36,413 nt of DNA from Acidobacteriota bacterium. GTDB taxonomy: Bacteria > Acidobacteriota > Polarisedimenticolia > J045. The notes beneath the pieces were generated by a model. That model worked only from the letters and a program-made list of their open reading frames with translations, had not been told where the DNA came from and searched no databases. The translations under genes and the position numbers were made by a program. Where the stretch lies: NCBI GenBank assembly GCA_003695625.1, contig RFIB01000022.1:1-36413 (forward strand). Reading direction: 5' to 3'. Below, one piece after another: positions 25,571 to 33,479 of this stretch (positions within the stretch are counted from its first letter, which is position 1; the number at the start of each line of letters is the position of its first letter).

Positions 25571-27028
25571 ATGGCCGAGTTCCTGCCGCCGAAGGAACGC
25601 CGACTGATTCCCCGCCAGGAGATGCCCGAGCAGGATCCGCGCGAGCGGATCCGCAACTTCGCCGAGGTGAATCTCGGTCTGACGCCCGAGCTGGCGATCC
25701 GCGAGGCGCAGCGCTGTCTCGGCTGCAAGAACCCCAAGTGCGTCGAGGGCTGTCCGGTCGGGATCAGGATCCGCGACTTCATCTTCGCGATCGTCGAGGA
25801 GAAGTTCGACGAGGCGGCGCGGATCATCAAGCAGGACAACTCCCTGCCCGCGATCTGCGGCCGTGTCTGTCCCCAGGAAGAGCAGTGCGAGAAGCTCTGC
25901 ATCGTCGGCAAGCGCGACCGGCCGGTGGCGATCGGCTGGCTCGAGCGGTTCGTCGCCGACCACGAGCGGGAGCGCGGGATTCCGGATCCGGAGCCGCCGG
26001 CGCGCCGTTCGGGACGGCGCGTCGCGGTGGTCGGCAGCGGCCCGGCCGGGCTGTCGTGCGCGACCGACCTGGCGCGGATGGGGCACGAGGTGGTCGTGTT
26101 CGAGGCGCTCCACGAGCTGGGCGGCGTGCTGGTCTACGGCATCCCCGAATTCCGGCTGCCCAAGGAGATCGTCCGGGCCGAGATCGATCAGCTGCGCAAG
26201 ATGGGCGTGCGCTTCGAGACGAACACGGTGATCGGCCTGACCGCGACGGTCGACGAGCTGCTCGGATCGGAGGGCTTCGATGCGGTGTTCCTCGGCGTCG
26301 GCGCGGGCCTGCCGCGATTCCTCGGCGTGCCCGGCGAGAACCTGATCGGGATCTACTCGGCCAACGAGTTCCTGACGCGCGTCAACCTGATGCAGGCCTG
26401 GCGCGAGGACGCGGACACGCCCGTGCTCGACGTCGCCGGCCGCGACGTCGCCGTGTTCGGAGGCGGGAACACGGCCATGGATGCGGTGCGCACGTCGCTT
26501 CGCCTCGGCGCCCGCTCGGCGAAGATCATCTACCGTCGCTCCGAGGCGGAGATGCCGGCGCGCAACGAGGAGATCGCCCACGCCCGCGAGGAGGGCGTCG
26601 AGTTCGTGCTGCTGACCAACCCGCTGCGCTTCGACGGCGACGAGAACGGACGGGTCCGTTCGGTGACCCTGCAGCGGATGGAACTCGGCGAGCCGGACGA
26701 CAGCGGCCGGCGCAGGCCGGTGCCGGTCCCCGGCAGCGAGTACGTCGAGCCGATCGACCTGGCCGTGGTCGCGATCGGCAACAGCCCGAATCCGCTGATC
26801 GGACGCACGACGGGCGACATCGCGCATACCCGTTGGGGTACGATCGTCGCCGACGAGAAGACCGGCCGCACCACCCGGCGCGGCGTGTTCGCCGGAGGCG
26901 ACATCGTCACCGGTGGCGCGACGGTGATCCTGGCGATGGGTGCCGGGCGCCGCGCGGCCCGCGCGATCGACGAGTTCCTGACGACGGGCGTCTGGGACGA
27001 TCCGCAGGTGGCGCACGGGACGGGGTGA
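25571..27028 (+). CDS. nfnB: NADH-dependent ferredoxin:NADP+ oxidoreductase large subunit (NfnB), GltD-like
   Basis: A 485-residue flavoprotein of the glutamate-synthase small-subunit fold. Two [4Fe-4S] cysteine sets lie in the N-terminal domain: Cys49, 52, 57, 61 and Cys96, 100, 106, 110. The FAD motif GSGPAG is at 155-160, a NADPH motif AVFGGGNTAMD lies in the middle and FAGGDIVTGGATVILAMG closes the flavin site. It starts 17 bases after nfnA, with AGGAG about 8 bases before ATG 25571. The pairing with nfnA makes NfnB far more likely than GltD, whose large-subunit partner is absent. NfnAB is typical of anaerobic or fermentative metabolism. Confidence 0.93.
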   Translation: MAEFLPPKERRLIPRQEMPEQDPRERIRNFAEVNLGLTPELAIREAQRCLGCKNPKCVEGCPVGIRIRDFIFAIVEEKFDEAARIIKQDNSLPAICGRVCPQEEQCEKLCIVGKRDRPVAIGWLERFVADHERERGIPDPEPPARRSGRRVAVVGSGPAGLSCATDLARMGHEVVVFEALHELGGVLVYGIPEFRLPKEIVRAEIDQLRKMGVRFETNTVIGLTATVDELLGSEGFDAVFLGVGAGLPRFLGVPGENLIGIYSANEFLTRVNLMQAWREDADTPVLDVAGRDVAVFGGGNTAMDAVRTSLRLGARSAKIIYRRSEAEMPARNEEIAHAREEGVEFVLLTNPLRFDGDENGRVRSVTLQRMELGEPDDSGRRRPVPVPGSEYVEPIDLAVVAIGNSPNPLIGRTTGDIAHTRWGTIVADEKTGRTTRRGVFAGGDIVTGGATVILAMGAGRRAARAIDEFLTTGVWDDPQVAHGTG

Positions 27029-27051
27029 GCCGGGCCGGTCCGGGAGGCATC

Positions 27052-27648
27052 GTGGCCAGGGCGAGCAGGAAGAACCGCGCCGGTCGGCCCGGCAAGAAGG
27101 GCATGCTCTCGCGCTCCTCGGCGAAGCGAGAATTCGGCTCGAACAACTGGCTCGGTCCGGCGGTGGTCTTCGGCGGCATCGCGCTGATGGTGCTGTTCTT
27201 CCTGATGCGGGTGGCAACGACCGAGATTCCCGTCGAGGTTCCCGAGGTCCCGGCGCTGCGCGACTACCCGGCCGTGTCGGTCGCGTACCCGCGGGGCGCC
27301 CTCGAGCAGGCGGTGCCCCCCGCGGACGCCGAGCGGCTGCGCGACGAGCTGCTCGAGTGGCTGTTGCGCTGGGAGCCGGAGGGGACTGCCGGCGTGCGCC
27401 GCGAACTGTACGTCTTTCCGGACCAGCGCCGCGCGCTGATCGAGTTCCGCCGGCTCGGCGGCGAGCAGCGGCGCGACCCCGGCGAGGCGGCGCGGTTCCT
27501 GTCGGGCGGGACGGACGTCTGGTTCCTGCGCGGCCGGACCCTCGGTCGCGCGGTCGCGGTGGGCGAAGGCGTCGATCCGGCGGCTGTCGCGGCGGCTGCC
27601 GACGAGCTGGACCGCGCGGTGGTCAGGACCTGGGGCGCCCAGTCCTGA
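27052..27648 (+). CDS. Small membrane-anchored protein of unknown function
   Basis: About 198 residues, not recognised. The N-terminus is strongly basic (RASRKNRAGRPGKKG), followed by one membrane helix WLGPAVVFGGIALMVLFFLM near 33-52. A soluble domain of about 140 residues follows, with Arg/Glu-rich helices, and by the positive-inside rule should lie outside the cytoplasm. GTG 27052 is preferred for its GGAGG at 27043-27047; GTG 27025, which overlaps the nfnB stop as GTGA, would add nine residues. Location directly after nfnB suggests cotranscription. A link to electron transfer is not shown by any cofactor motif. Confidence 0.65.
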   Translation: MARASRKNRAGRPGKKGMLSRSSAKREFGSNNWLGPAVVFGGIALMVLFFLMRVATTEIPVEVPEVPALRDYPAVSVAYPRGALEQAVPPADAERLRDELLEWLLRWEPEGTAGVRRELYVFPDQRRALIEFRRLGGEQRRDPGEAARFLSGGTDVWFLRGRTLGRAVAVGEGVDPAAVAAAADELDRAVVRTWGAQS

Positions 27649-27709
27649 GCGCCCTCCGAGGTCGACGAGCGACGGCGGGACCCGGTCGCGGTCCCGCGGG
27701 AGATCTCCG

Positions 27710-30595
27710 ATGCGACGTACGATGGTGATCAGGACGTGGCCGGCCGTCCTCGGCGCGCTCGCGCTGCTGTCCGGGGCCGGGCCGGCGACGCCGCCCGAAC
27801 CGGCGCCGTGGGAGCTGCTGTCCGCCTCGGCGATCGGGGCGCGCGCGTTCGTCGCACAGCATCCCGCATGGGACGGGCGCGGCGTCGTCATCGCCGTGTG
27901 CGACACCGGCGTCGATCCCACCATCGCCGGCCTGCGCTTCACCTCGACCGGAGATCTCAAGGTGATCGACGTGCGGGACTTCTCGGGCGAGGGCGACGTC
28001 GCGCTCTCGCCCGCCGAACACGTCGCGGACGAGTCGGGACCGGCGATCCGCGCGGGAGACGGCCGCTGGCTGCGCGGTCTCGAGGCGCTCGCGCCGGCAC
28101 CCGACCCGGCGGACAGCGTGCTCGTCGGGTACCTCGACGAGTCGGCCCTGGCCGGATCCGCCGCGCGCGATCTCGACGGCAACGGCCGGACCGACGACGT
28201 CTACGGCGTCGTGGTCTGGCAGGCGCCCGAACGCCGCGGGGTCCATCGCGCGATTGTCGTCGACACCGATGCCGACGGACGGCTCGACGACGAGACGGTC
28301 CGCGCGGACTACGCCGACGAGCCGGTCGCCTTCACGCTGGGCAACCCGGAGGATCGCGGCGCGCGCCCCGCGACCGCGGTCGCGCTGAATCTCTGGGAGG
28401 ACGACGAGGAGCGCGTCACGTTCTTCTTCGACGACGGCGCCCACGGCTCCCACGTGGCCGGGATCGCCGCGGGCTGGCGGATCGGCGAGCAGCCTGACGC
28501 GCACGGGATCGCCCCCGGAGCCCGGCTGCTGGCGCTGAAGATCGGCAACAACCGGCTCAGCGGCGGCGCGACGACCACCGGATCGATGTGGCGCGCGTGG
28601 CGCTGGGCGGCGCGCTGGGCCCGCGAGAACGACACGCCGGTCGTGATCCAGATGTCGTACGGCGTCGGATCGGAGGACGAGGGCCGCGCGGTGATGGAGC
28701 GGGAGATCGACCGGCTGCTCGCCGAGAACCCGCGGCTCGCGGCCGCCGTGTCCAACGGCAACGAGGGACCGGGCCTGTCGACCGCGGGCCTCCCCTCGGC
28801 CGCCTCCCGGGTGATCGCCGCCGGCGCGGTGATGAACCGCACGACGGCCAGGGCGATCTACGGGGTCGACCTGCCCGTCGACCGCGTGTTCTTCTTCTCC
28901 TCGCGCGGAGCCGAGCTGGCCAAGCCGGACGTCGTCGCTCCGGGCTTCGCGGCGTCGACAGTGCCGGCGTACGAGGGGGGCGACGACGTGATGCGCGGGA
29001 CGTCGATGGCGTCCCCGCAGGCCGCCGGCGCGGCGGCGCTGCTGATCAGCGCAGCGCTCGGCGAAGGACTGCCGGTCGACGGCGCGTGGATCCGCGACGC
29101 GCTCCGTCGCGGCGCCCGGCCGATCCCCGGGCAGACCGTGCTCGACCAGGGCCCGGGAATGATCGACGTCGGACGCGCGTGGGAGATCTACCGGACGCTG
29201 GCCACCCGCGAAGGTCCCGAGCCGCGGCGCTGGGTCGTCGAGACCGTCTCCCCGGAGATGCGCGACGGTCGCGGGCCCGCGGCGCACTGGCGCGGGATCC
29301 TGCCGCCGCTGCCGCCGGAGCGCCAGGACGTCACGGTCACGCCGGAGTTCGCCGAGCAGGTCAGCGCGCGGCGCAGGGCGGAGTTCTTCCGGGCATTCGA
29401 CCTGCAGTCGACGGCCGACTGGGTCCGCCCCGACACCGGGCAGGTGCGTTCGCGCGCCGGCGAGGCGATCACGTTCGGACTGGTCTTCGACCCGGACCGG
29501 CTCGCCGAGCCCGGACTCCACACGGCGCGCATCCTGGCCTGGAACCACGCGCTGACCGCGGCGGAGCGGGAGCGGCTCGGTCCCGCGTGGGACGTGCCGG
29601 TCTCGGTCGTCGTGCCCTTCCGTCCCGGACCTGGCGAGACGCTCGAGCGGACCAGCCCGCCGCTCGAGCCGGCGACGCTGTGGCGGATGTTCGTCCGCGT
29701 GCCGGCCGGAGCCGGACAGATGTCGGTCGTCGCGAGCGCGGGAGACGACACGGATGCGCGTTTCTCAGCGTTCGTCCACGACCCGGAGGGCCGGCGGCAC
29801 GCGCTGGGCTCGTTCGGGGCGCGGCGGCCCGAGACGCGCTCGTTCGTGGCGGCCGGGCGCGACCTGTACCCGGGCACGTGGGAGATCGTGATCGTCGCCG
29901 ACCGGCGCAACGCCCGCGCCGCCGATGCCGGCGTCGCCGTCCGCTTCGACGGCATCGCGCCGCAGGCCGGCCCGCTCGCGCTCGAACATCGCGAGGCCGC
30001 TCCGCCCGCCGGTCGCGTGACGCTCGTCTCGCGCGCCGGACGGACGTGGCGCGGGACGGTGCGGGGCGAGATCGTCGGCTTCCGGCTTGCCGGGCGCGAG
30101 TCGCTCGACGCGGGCCGGCTCCGGTTGCCGGTGCGCTGGGGTCGGGGCGTGCGCGGCCTTCGCGCGCGGGTTGAGCTGTCCGCGGAGGACTGGGGACGCT
30201 TCACCGACGTCGCCGTCCGCGTGCTCGACGACGACGACGAGCCGGTCGTCTCGGACGGCATGGGGTACAGGATCCTGGAGACGGAGCACGTTCCCGGTCA
30301 GCCGGGTCCGTTCGAGGGAACGCTGGCGATCGACGCCGCGTTCGCCGATCCGGACGCGGTCGTGCCCGTGCCGGTCGACGTCGAGCGGACGTACCTGCTC
30401 GCCGAGCCGATTGCCATGACCGTCGACGGCGGCGACGCGCTCCGCCTGTGGCCCGACCGCGAGACCACGCTCGAGCTGACCGCCTCGGCGCTTCCGCCCG
30501 CCCTGCCCGAGGGGGCCGTCTACGTCGTGCGCCTCGTGTTCACCCCGGAATCGGGACGCATGCCCGATCTGGAGCTCGAGCTGGCCGCCCGTTGA
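27710..30595 (+). CDS. Exported tripeptidyl-peptidase II-like subtilase (S8)
   Basis: A 961-residue protease. A signal peptide is visible (VIRTWPAVLGALALLSGAG). The subtilisin triad is Asp65 (CDTGVDP), His245 (GAHGSHVAG) and Ser432 (GTSMASP), with oxyanion Asn351 in SNGNEGP. The 180-residue insertion between Asp and His, with the text VVWQAP near 168 and a DTDADGRLDDETV segment, is the hallmark of the TPPII branch. After residue 480 come beta-rich domains, including one like the TPPII C-terminal region. Classic TPPII is cytosolic; this one appears exported. ATG 27710 has GGGAG 7 bases upstream. The role is probably degrading proteins or peptides outside the cytoplasm. Confidence 0.88.
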   Translation: MRRTMVIRTWPAVLGALALLSGAGPATPPEPAPWELLSASAIGARAFVAQHPAWDGRGVVIAVCDTGVDPTIAGLRFTSTGDLKVIDVRDFSGEGDVALSPAEHVADESGPAIRAGDGRWLRGLEALAPAPDPADSVLVGYLDESALAGSAARDLDGNGRTDDVYGVVVWQAPERRGVHRAIVVDTDADGRLDDETVRADYADEPVAFTLGNPEDRGARPATAVALNLWEDDEERVTFFFDDGAHGSHVAGIAAGWRIGEQPDAHGIAPGARLLALKIGNNRLSGGATTTGSMWRAWRWAARWARENDTPVVIQMSYGVGSEDEGRAVMEREIDRLLAENPRLAAAVSNGNEGPGLSTAGLPSAASRVIAAGAVMNRTTARAIYGVDLPVDRVFFFSSRGAELAKPDVVAPGFAASTVPAYEGGDDVMRGTSMASPQAAGAAALLISAALGEGLPVDGAWIRDALRRGARPIPGQTVLDQGPGMIDVGRAWEIYRTLATREGPEPRRWVVETVSPEMRDGRGPAAHWRGILPPLPPERQDVTVTPEFAEQVSARRRAEFFRAFDLQSTADWVRPDTGQVRSRAGEAITFGLVFDPDRLAEPGLHTARILAWNHALTAAERERLGPAWDVPVSVVVPFRPGPGETLERTSPPLEPATLWRMFVRVPAGAGQMSVVASAGDDTDARFSAFVHDPEGRRHALGSFGARRPETRSFVAAGRDLYPGTWEIVIVADRRNARAADAGVAVRFDGIAPQAGPLALEHREAAPPAGRVTLVSRAGRTWRGTVRGEIVGFRLAGRESLDAGRLRLPVRWGRGVRGLRARVELSAEDWGRFTDVAVRVLDDDDEPVVSDGMGYRILETEHVPGQPGPFEGTLAIDAAFADPDAVVPVPVDVERTYLLAEPIAMTVDGGDALRLWPDRETTLELTASALPPALPEGAVYVVRLVFTPESGRMPDLELELAAR

Positions 30596-30613
30596 GGGCC
30601 GCGCCGGGGCGGG

Positions 30614-30787
30614 TCAGTCCTCGTCGTCGCGCTCGGCGTCGTCGACCGGCTCGTCGTCGACCAGCATCCGCAGCGCCGGCGTATCCAGGTCGTCGAACTG
30701 GCCGCGGCGCACGGCGACGACGAACAGCACGACGCCGATCAGCGCGAGCAGGACCGAGGCCGGCAGGACGATATAGACGACGTTCAC
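30614..30787 (-). CDS. ccoS: Cytochrome cbb3 oxidase maturation protein CcoS
   Basis: A 57-residue single-helix protein: N-terminal membrane helix (VYIVLPASVLLALIGVVLFVVAV) followed by the family signature RRGQFDDLDTPALRML and an acidic tail. CcoS is needed to insert cofactors into the cbb3-type oxidase. Start GTG 30787 has GGAG 6 bases upstream. It stands alone: no ccoN, ccoO, ccoG or ccoI is in the window. Its presence implies microaerobic respiration elsewhere in the genome. The acidic tail after position 45 is normal for the family. Confidence 0.9.
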   Translation of the reverse strand: MNVVYIVLPASVLLALIGVVLFVVAVRRGQFDDLDTPALRMLVDDEPVDDAERDDED

Positions 30788-30835
30788 TGGCTGCTCCGCG
30801 TCGATTATCGCTCCGATCGGGCTACACTGCCGCGG

Positions 30836-31732
30836 ATGCCTCGCACGCTGCTCCTCGCCGTCCTTGCCGTTGTCGCCTGCGCCGCGGCGCGCCCGGCGGC
30901 GTGCGCCGCGGCGAGCCTGCCGCTCGAGGTGGAGGTCCGCGCCCGGGAATTCGCGCCCGGAGAGCCGGTGCGGATCACGGTTCGCGCACCGGAACCGCTG
31001 GTCTCGGCCCGCGGCCGCTTCGGCGGACGGGAGATCCGGCTCGCGCCGGAGGACGGCCGGACGCCCTCCGCGAGCTGGACCGGCTGGTCTCTGGTCGGCC
31101 TCGACGATCCGCCGGGACCGGCGATCATCGAGATCACCGGACGCACCGCCGGCGGCCGCGCGGCGGCCGGAGCCCGCGCCGTCACCGTCGCGGCGCGCGA
31201 GTTTCCGGTCGAGCACCTGACCGTCGCCGCGAAATACGTCGAGCCGCCTGCCGACGTGGCGGCCCGGCTCGCCCGCGAGCGCGCCGCGCTCGACGCCGTC
31301 TATGCCCGGACAAGCCCCCCGCCGCCGGATCTGGGGCCGTTCGTGCCGCCGGTCCCCGGACCCCCGACGTCGACGTTCGGAAAACGCCGCGTGTTCAACG
31401 GAAAGCCGCGCGCTCCCCATCCCGGACTCGACCTGCGCGCCGCCGAGGGAGACACCGTGCGGTCCGCCGGTGCGGGCACGGTCGTCTGGGCGGGCGAACT
31501 CTACTACTCGGGCAACACCGTGATCGTCGACCACGGCCTCGGTCTGTTCACGATCTACGCGCACCTTTCGAGGATCGACGTGCGGGAAGGCCAGCCGGTG
31601 CGCGCGGGAGAGCGGCTGGGCCTGGCCGGGGCGACGGGGCGCGTCACGGGCCCGCACCTGCACTTCGGCGCCAAGATCGGGCGCGAACCGTTCGATCCGA
31701 GGGCCCTCTACGACCCGTCCCTGTTCGACTGA
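30836..31732 (+). CDS. Exported M23 (LytM-type) murein peptidase
   Basis: A 298-residue protein with a signal peptide (LLLAVLAVVACAAARPAACAA), an N-terminal beta domain of about 100 residues that could be Ig-like, a Pro-rich linker (PPPPDLGPFVPPVPGPP) and a C-terminal M23 domain. The zinc ligands are His195 and Asp199 in HPGLDL and His276 in GPHLHFG; His243 in IYAHLS and His274 complete the active site. So it is likely an active endopeptidase on peptidoglycan cross-bridges, not a divisome activator of the inactive type. TACACT at 30823-30828 lies only 8 bases before ATG 30836, so the transcript may be almost leaderless. Confidence 0.92.
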   Translation: MPRTLLLAVLAVVACAAARPAACAAASLPLEVEVRAREFAPGEPVRITVRAPEPLVSARGRFGGREIRLAPEDGRTPSASWTGWSLVGLDDPPGPAIIEITGRTAGGRAAAGARAVTVAAREFPVEHLTVAAKYVEPPADVAARLARERAALDAVYARTSPPPPDLGPFVPPVPGPPTSTFGKRRVFNGKPRAPHPGLDLRAAEGDTVRSAGAGTVVWAGELYYSGNTVIVDHGLGLFTIYAHLSRIDVREGQPVRAGERLGLAGATGRVTGPHLHFGAKIGREPFDPRALYDPSLFD

Positions 31733-31737
31733 GAGCT

Positions 31738-31759
31738 GGGGCACAATAGGCACTGCCCC
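31738..31759. other. Inverted repeat between the M23 and PLP-enzyme genes
   Basis: GGGGCA (31738-31743) and TGCCCC (31754-31759) flank 10 bases that include CACAAT. It begins 5 bases after the M23 stop. It could be a weak terminator or an operator around a -10 box of the next gene. Confidence 0.3.
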
Positions 31760-31785
31760 GCCCCCCCGCCCGACCGGAGACTGCG

Positions 31786-33084
31786 ATGGAACCGCGCGAA
31801 CCGCGACCGGCCCGCCACCCCGAGTCGCTGATGATGGGATACGGCTACGTCCCCGAATGGTCGGAGGGGGCGATCAAGCCGCCGCTGTTCCTGACGTCGA
31901 CGTTCGTGTTCAAGTCGGCCGAGGACGGCGAGGCGTACTTCCGGCAGGCGTACGGTCTGGACCCGGTCGATCCCAAGCGCCCGATGGGGCTGATCTACAG
32001 CCGGCTGAACAACCCGGTGCTCGAGATCCTCGAGGATCGGCTGCGCGTCTGGGAGGACGCCGACCTCGCGCTGAGCTTCGCCTCGGGGATGGCGGCGATC
32101 TCCACCACCATCCTCGCCCTGTGCCGCCCGGGAGACCAGATCGTCTACACGATCCCGGTCTACGGCGGCACGGACTACTTCTTCGAGCACATCGCGCCCA
32201 GCCTCGAGCTCGAGGCGATCCCCGTCGAGGCGGGCCCCGGTCTGGCCGAACGCGTCCGCAGCCTGCCGCTGCGCCGGCCGCGGATCCTGTACGTCGAGAC
32301 GCCGGCGAATCCGACGACGACCATGACGGACCTGGCCGAGGCGGCGCGGCTGGCGGGGGAACTGCAGTACGAGGCGCCGGCCGAGTCGCGCAACGACGTC
32401 GCACCGGTGGCGCCGGACGAGTGCCTGCTCGTCGTCGACAACACGTTCCTCGGGCCGGTGTGGCAGCAGCCGATCCGGCACGGGGCACACCTGTCGCTCT
32501 ATTCCGCGACCAAGTTCATCGGCGGACACTCGGACCTGATCGCAGGCGCCGTGCTCGGCCGACGGGACCTCGTCGAGCGGGTGAAGGTGTTCCGCACCAT
32601 TCTCGGATCGATCAGCGAGCCGTTCACCGCGTGGCTGATGCTCCGCTCGCTCGAGACGCTCAAGATCCGCATGGCCGCCCAGCAGGAGAACGCGATCGCC
32701 CTCGCCCGGTTCCTGGTCGACCATCCGGCGGTCTCGCGCGTCCACTTCCCGGGACTGCTCGATCCGTCGAGCGCCGAGGGTGCGATCTTCCGGCGGCAGT
32801 GCAGCGGGCCGGGCTCGCTGATCGCGTTCGAGATGAAGGACCCCGAGGACAAGGCCGCCGCGTTCCGGGTACTCAACCGCCTGAAGCTGGCCCACCTCGC
32901 GGTGAGCCTCGGCGGGACCGAGACGCTCGTCGAGCACCCGGCCGCGATGACCCATTCCGACGTGTCCCCCGAGCACCAGCTCCGCGCGGGCATCACGCCG
33001 GGGATGATCCGCGTCTCGTGCGGGATCGAGCACATCGACGACCTGATCGCCGACTTCCGGCAGGCGCTCGACCCGGAGGCATGA
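31786..33084 (+). CDS. Cys/Met metabolism PLP-dependent enzyme (cystathionine gamma-synthase / methionine gamma-lyase family)
   Basis: A 432-residue fold-type I PLP enzyme. Lys243 in SATKFIGGHSD should bind PLP, Asp218 in VVDNTF contacts the pyridine nitrogen and Tyr126 in PVYGGTDYFF is the stacking or acid/base tyrosine. The signature ETPANPTTT, LYSATK and the C-terminal LGGTETLVEHPAAMTH are clear family marks. An insertion of about 20 residues (around QYEAPAESRNDVAP, 194-207) sits in the middle. The branch cannot be fixed: gamma-synthase, gamma-lyase and O-acetylhomoserine sulfhydrylase are alternatives. GGAG lies 6 bases before ATG 31786. No other sulphur amino acid gene is near. Confidence 0.9.
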   Translation: MEPREPRPARHPESLMMGYGYVPEWSEGAIKPPLFLTSTFVFKSAEDGEAYFRQAYGLDPVDPKRPMGLIYSRLNNPVLEILEDRLRVWEDADLALSFASGMAAISTTILALCRPGDQIVYTIPVYGGTDYFFEHIAPSLELEAIPVEAGPGLAERVRSLPLRRPRILYVETPANPTTTMTDLAEAARLAGELQYEAPAESRNDVAPVAPDECLLVVDNTFLGPVWQQPIRHGAHLSLYSATKFIGGHSDLIAGAVLGRRDLVERVKVFRTILGSISEPFTAWLMLRSLETLKIRMAAQQENAIALARFLVDHPAVSRVHFPGLLDPSSAEGAIFRRQCSGPGSLIAFEMKDPEDKAAAFRVLNRLKLAHLAVSLGGTETLVEHPAAMTHSDVSPEHQLRAGITPGMIRVSCGIEHIDDLIADFRQALDPEA

Positions 33085-33180
33085 GGCCGCGCCCCGCCGG
33101 CGCTGCAGCCGTTCGGGCCCCGGGAATGACCGTCCATCCCTGATCGACGCGGTGCGGTGCGGCTCCGCGAAACCGGCGAG

Positions 33181-33209
33181 GCCTTTCCGGCAATGAGCCG
33201 GACGAAGGC
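33181..33209 (+). other. Interrupted 10-bp hairpin downstream of the PLP enzyme gene
   Basis: GCCTT and CCGGC pair with GCCGG and AAGGC around loop AATGA, with a small internal loop (T against ACG). It lies about 97 bases after the stop and has no T-run. It may be a terminator or a structured RNA element. Confidence 0.4.
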
Positions 33210-33412
33210 GGACACACGCCGTGCCCGCCGACGATCGAGCGACGCCGGAGGCCCGTTCATCCATGGCGGCACATGGCACGACCGTTCCGGGATCTCTCCC
33301 CTTCCTCCACCGAGAGGTGACCCTCCGGCGTCGCCACCCAACGTCCATCCGGGGCCGGTCCGCAGCCCTCCCCTCATTCCCCTGACACGCTTGATCCCCC
33401 CAGGGCCGGCCC

Positions 33413-33439
33413 CGGATGACGTCCAGCGGACGTCGTCCG
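33413..33439. promoter_or_regulatory. Palindrome at the -35 position of the VCBS gene pair
   Basis: GACGTCC AGC GGACGTC (33418-33434) is a perfect 7-bp inverted repeat; outward, four more of five bases match to 33413 and 33439. It sits where a -35 box would be for TATGAT at 33451, and no normal -35 is present. That arrangement fits a regulator site. Confidence 0.45.
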
Positions 33440-33450
33440 GCGCTCTTCGG

Positions 33451-33456
33451 TATGAT
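33451..33456 (+). promoter_or_regulatory. Candidate -10 box of the VCBS gene pair
   Basis: TATGAT, five of six bases to consensus, 24 bases before ATG 33480, with GGGGAG between them as ribosome site. Confidence 0.5.
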
Positions 33457-33479
33457 CGCGCAGGGGAGAGACCCGCCCG

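Larger units (their letters stand above)
33085..33479. other. 395-bp non-coding stretch with hairpin, palindrome and -10 box
   Basis: No convincing gene: open frames here have unusual composition and no recognisable family. It holds a hairpin at 33181-33209, a palindrome at 33413-33439 and TATGAT at 33451-33456, described separately. The rest shows nothing further that I can support. Confidence 0.6.

Noticed and set aside
25571-27028. Glutamate synthase small subunit (GltD) for the NfnB gene
   Set aside because: The adjacent NfnA gene and the absence of gltB make NfnB the better reading.
33274-33288. Sigma-54 like promoter TGGCACG-N4-TTCC
   Set aside because: The essential GC of the -12 element is CC and no gene starts at a fitting distance; TATGAT downstream is a better promoter.
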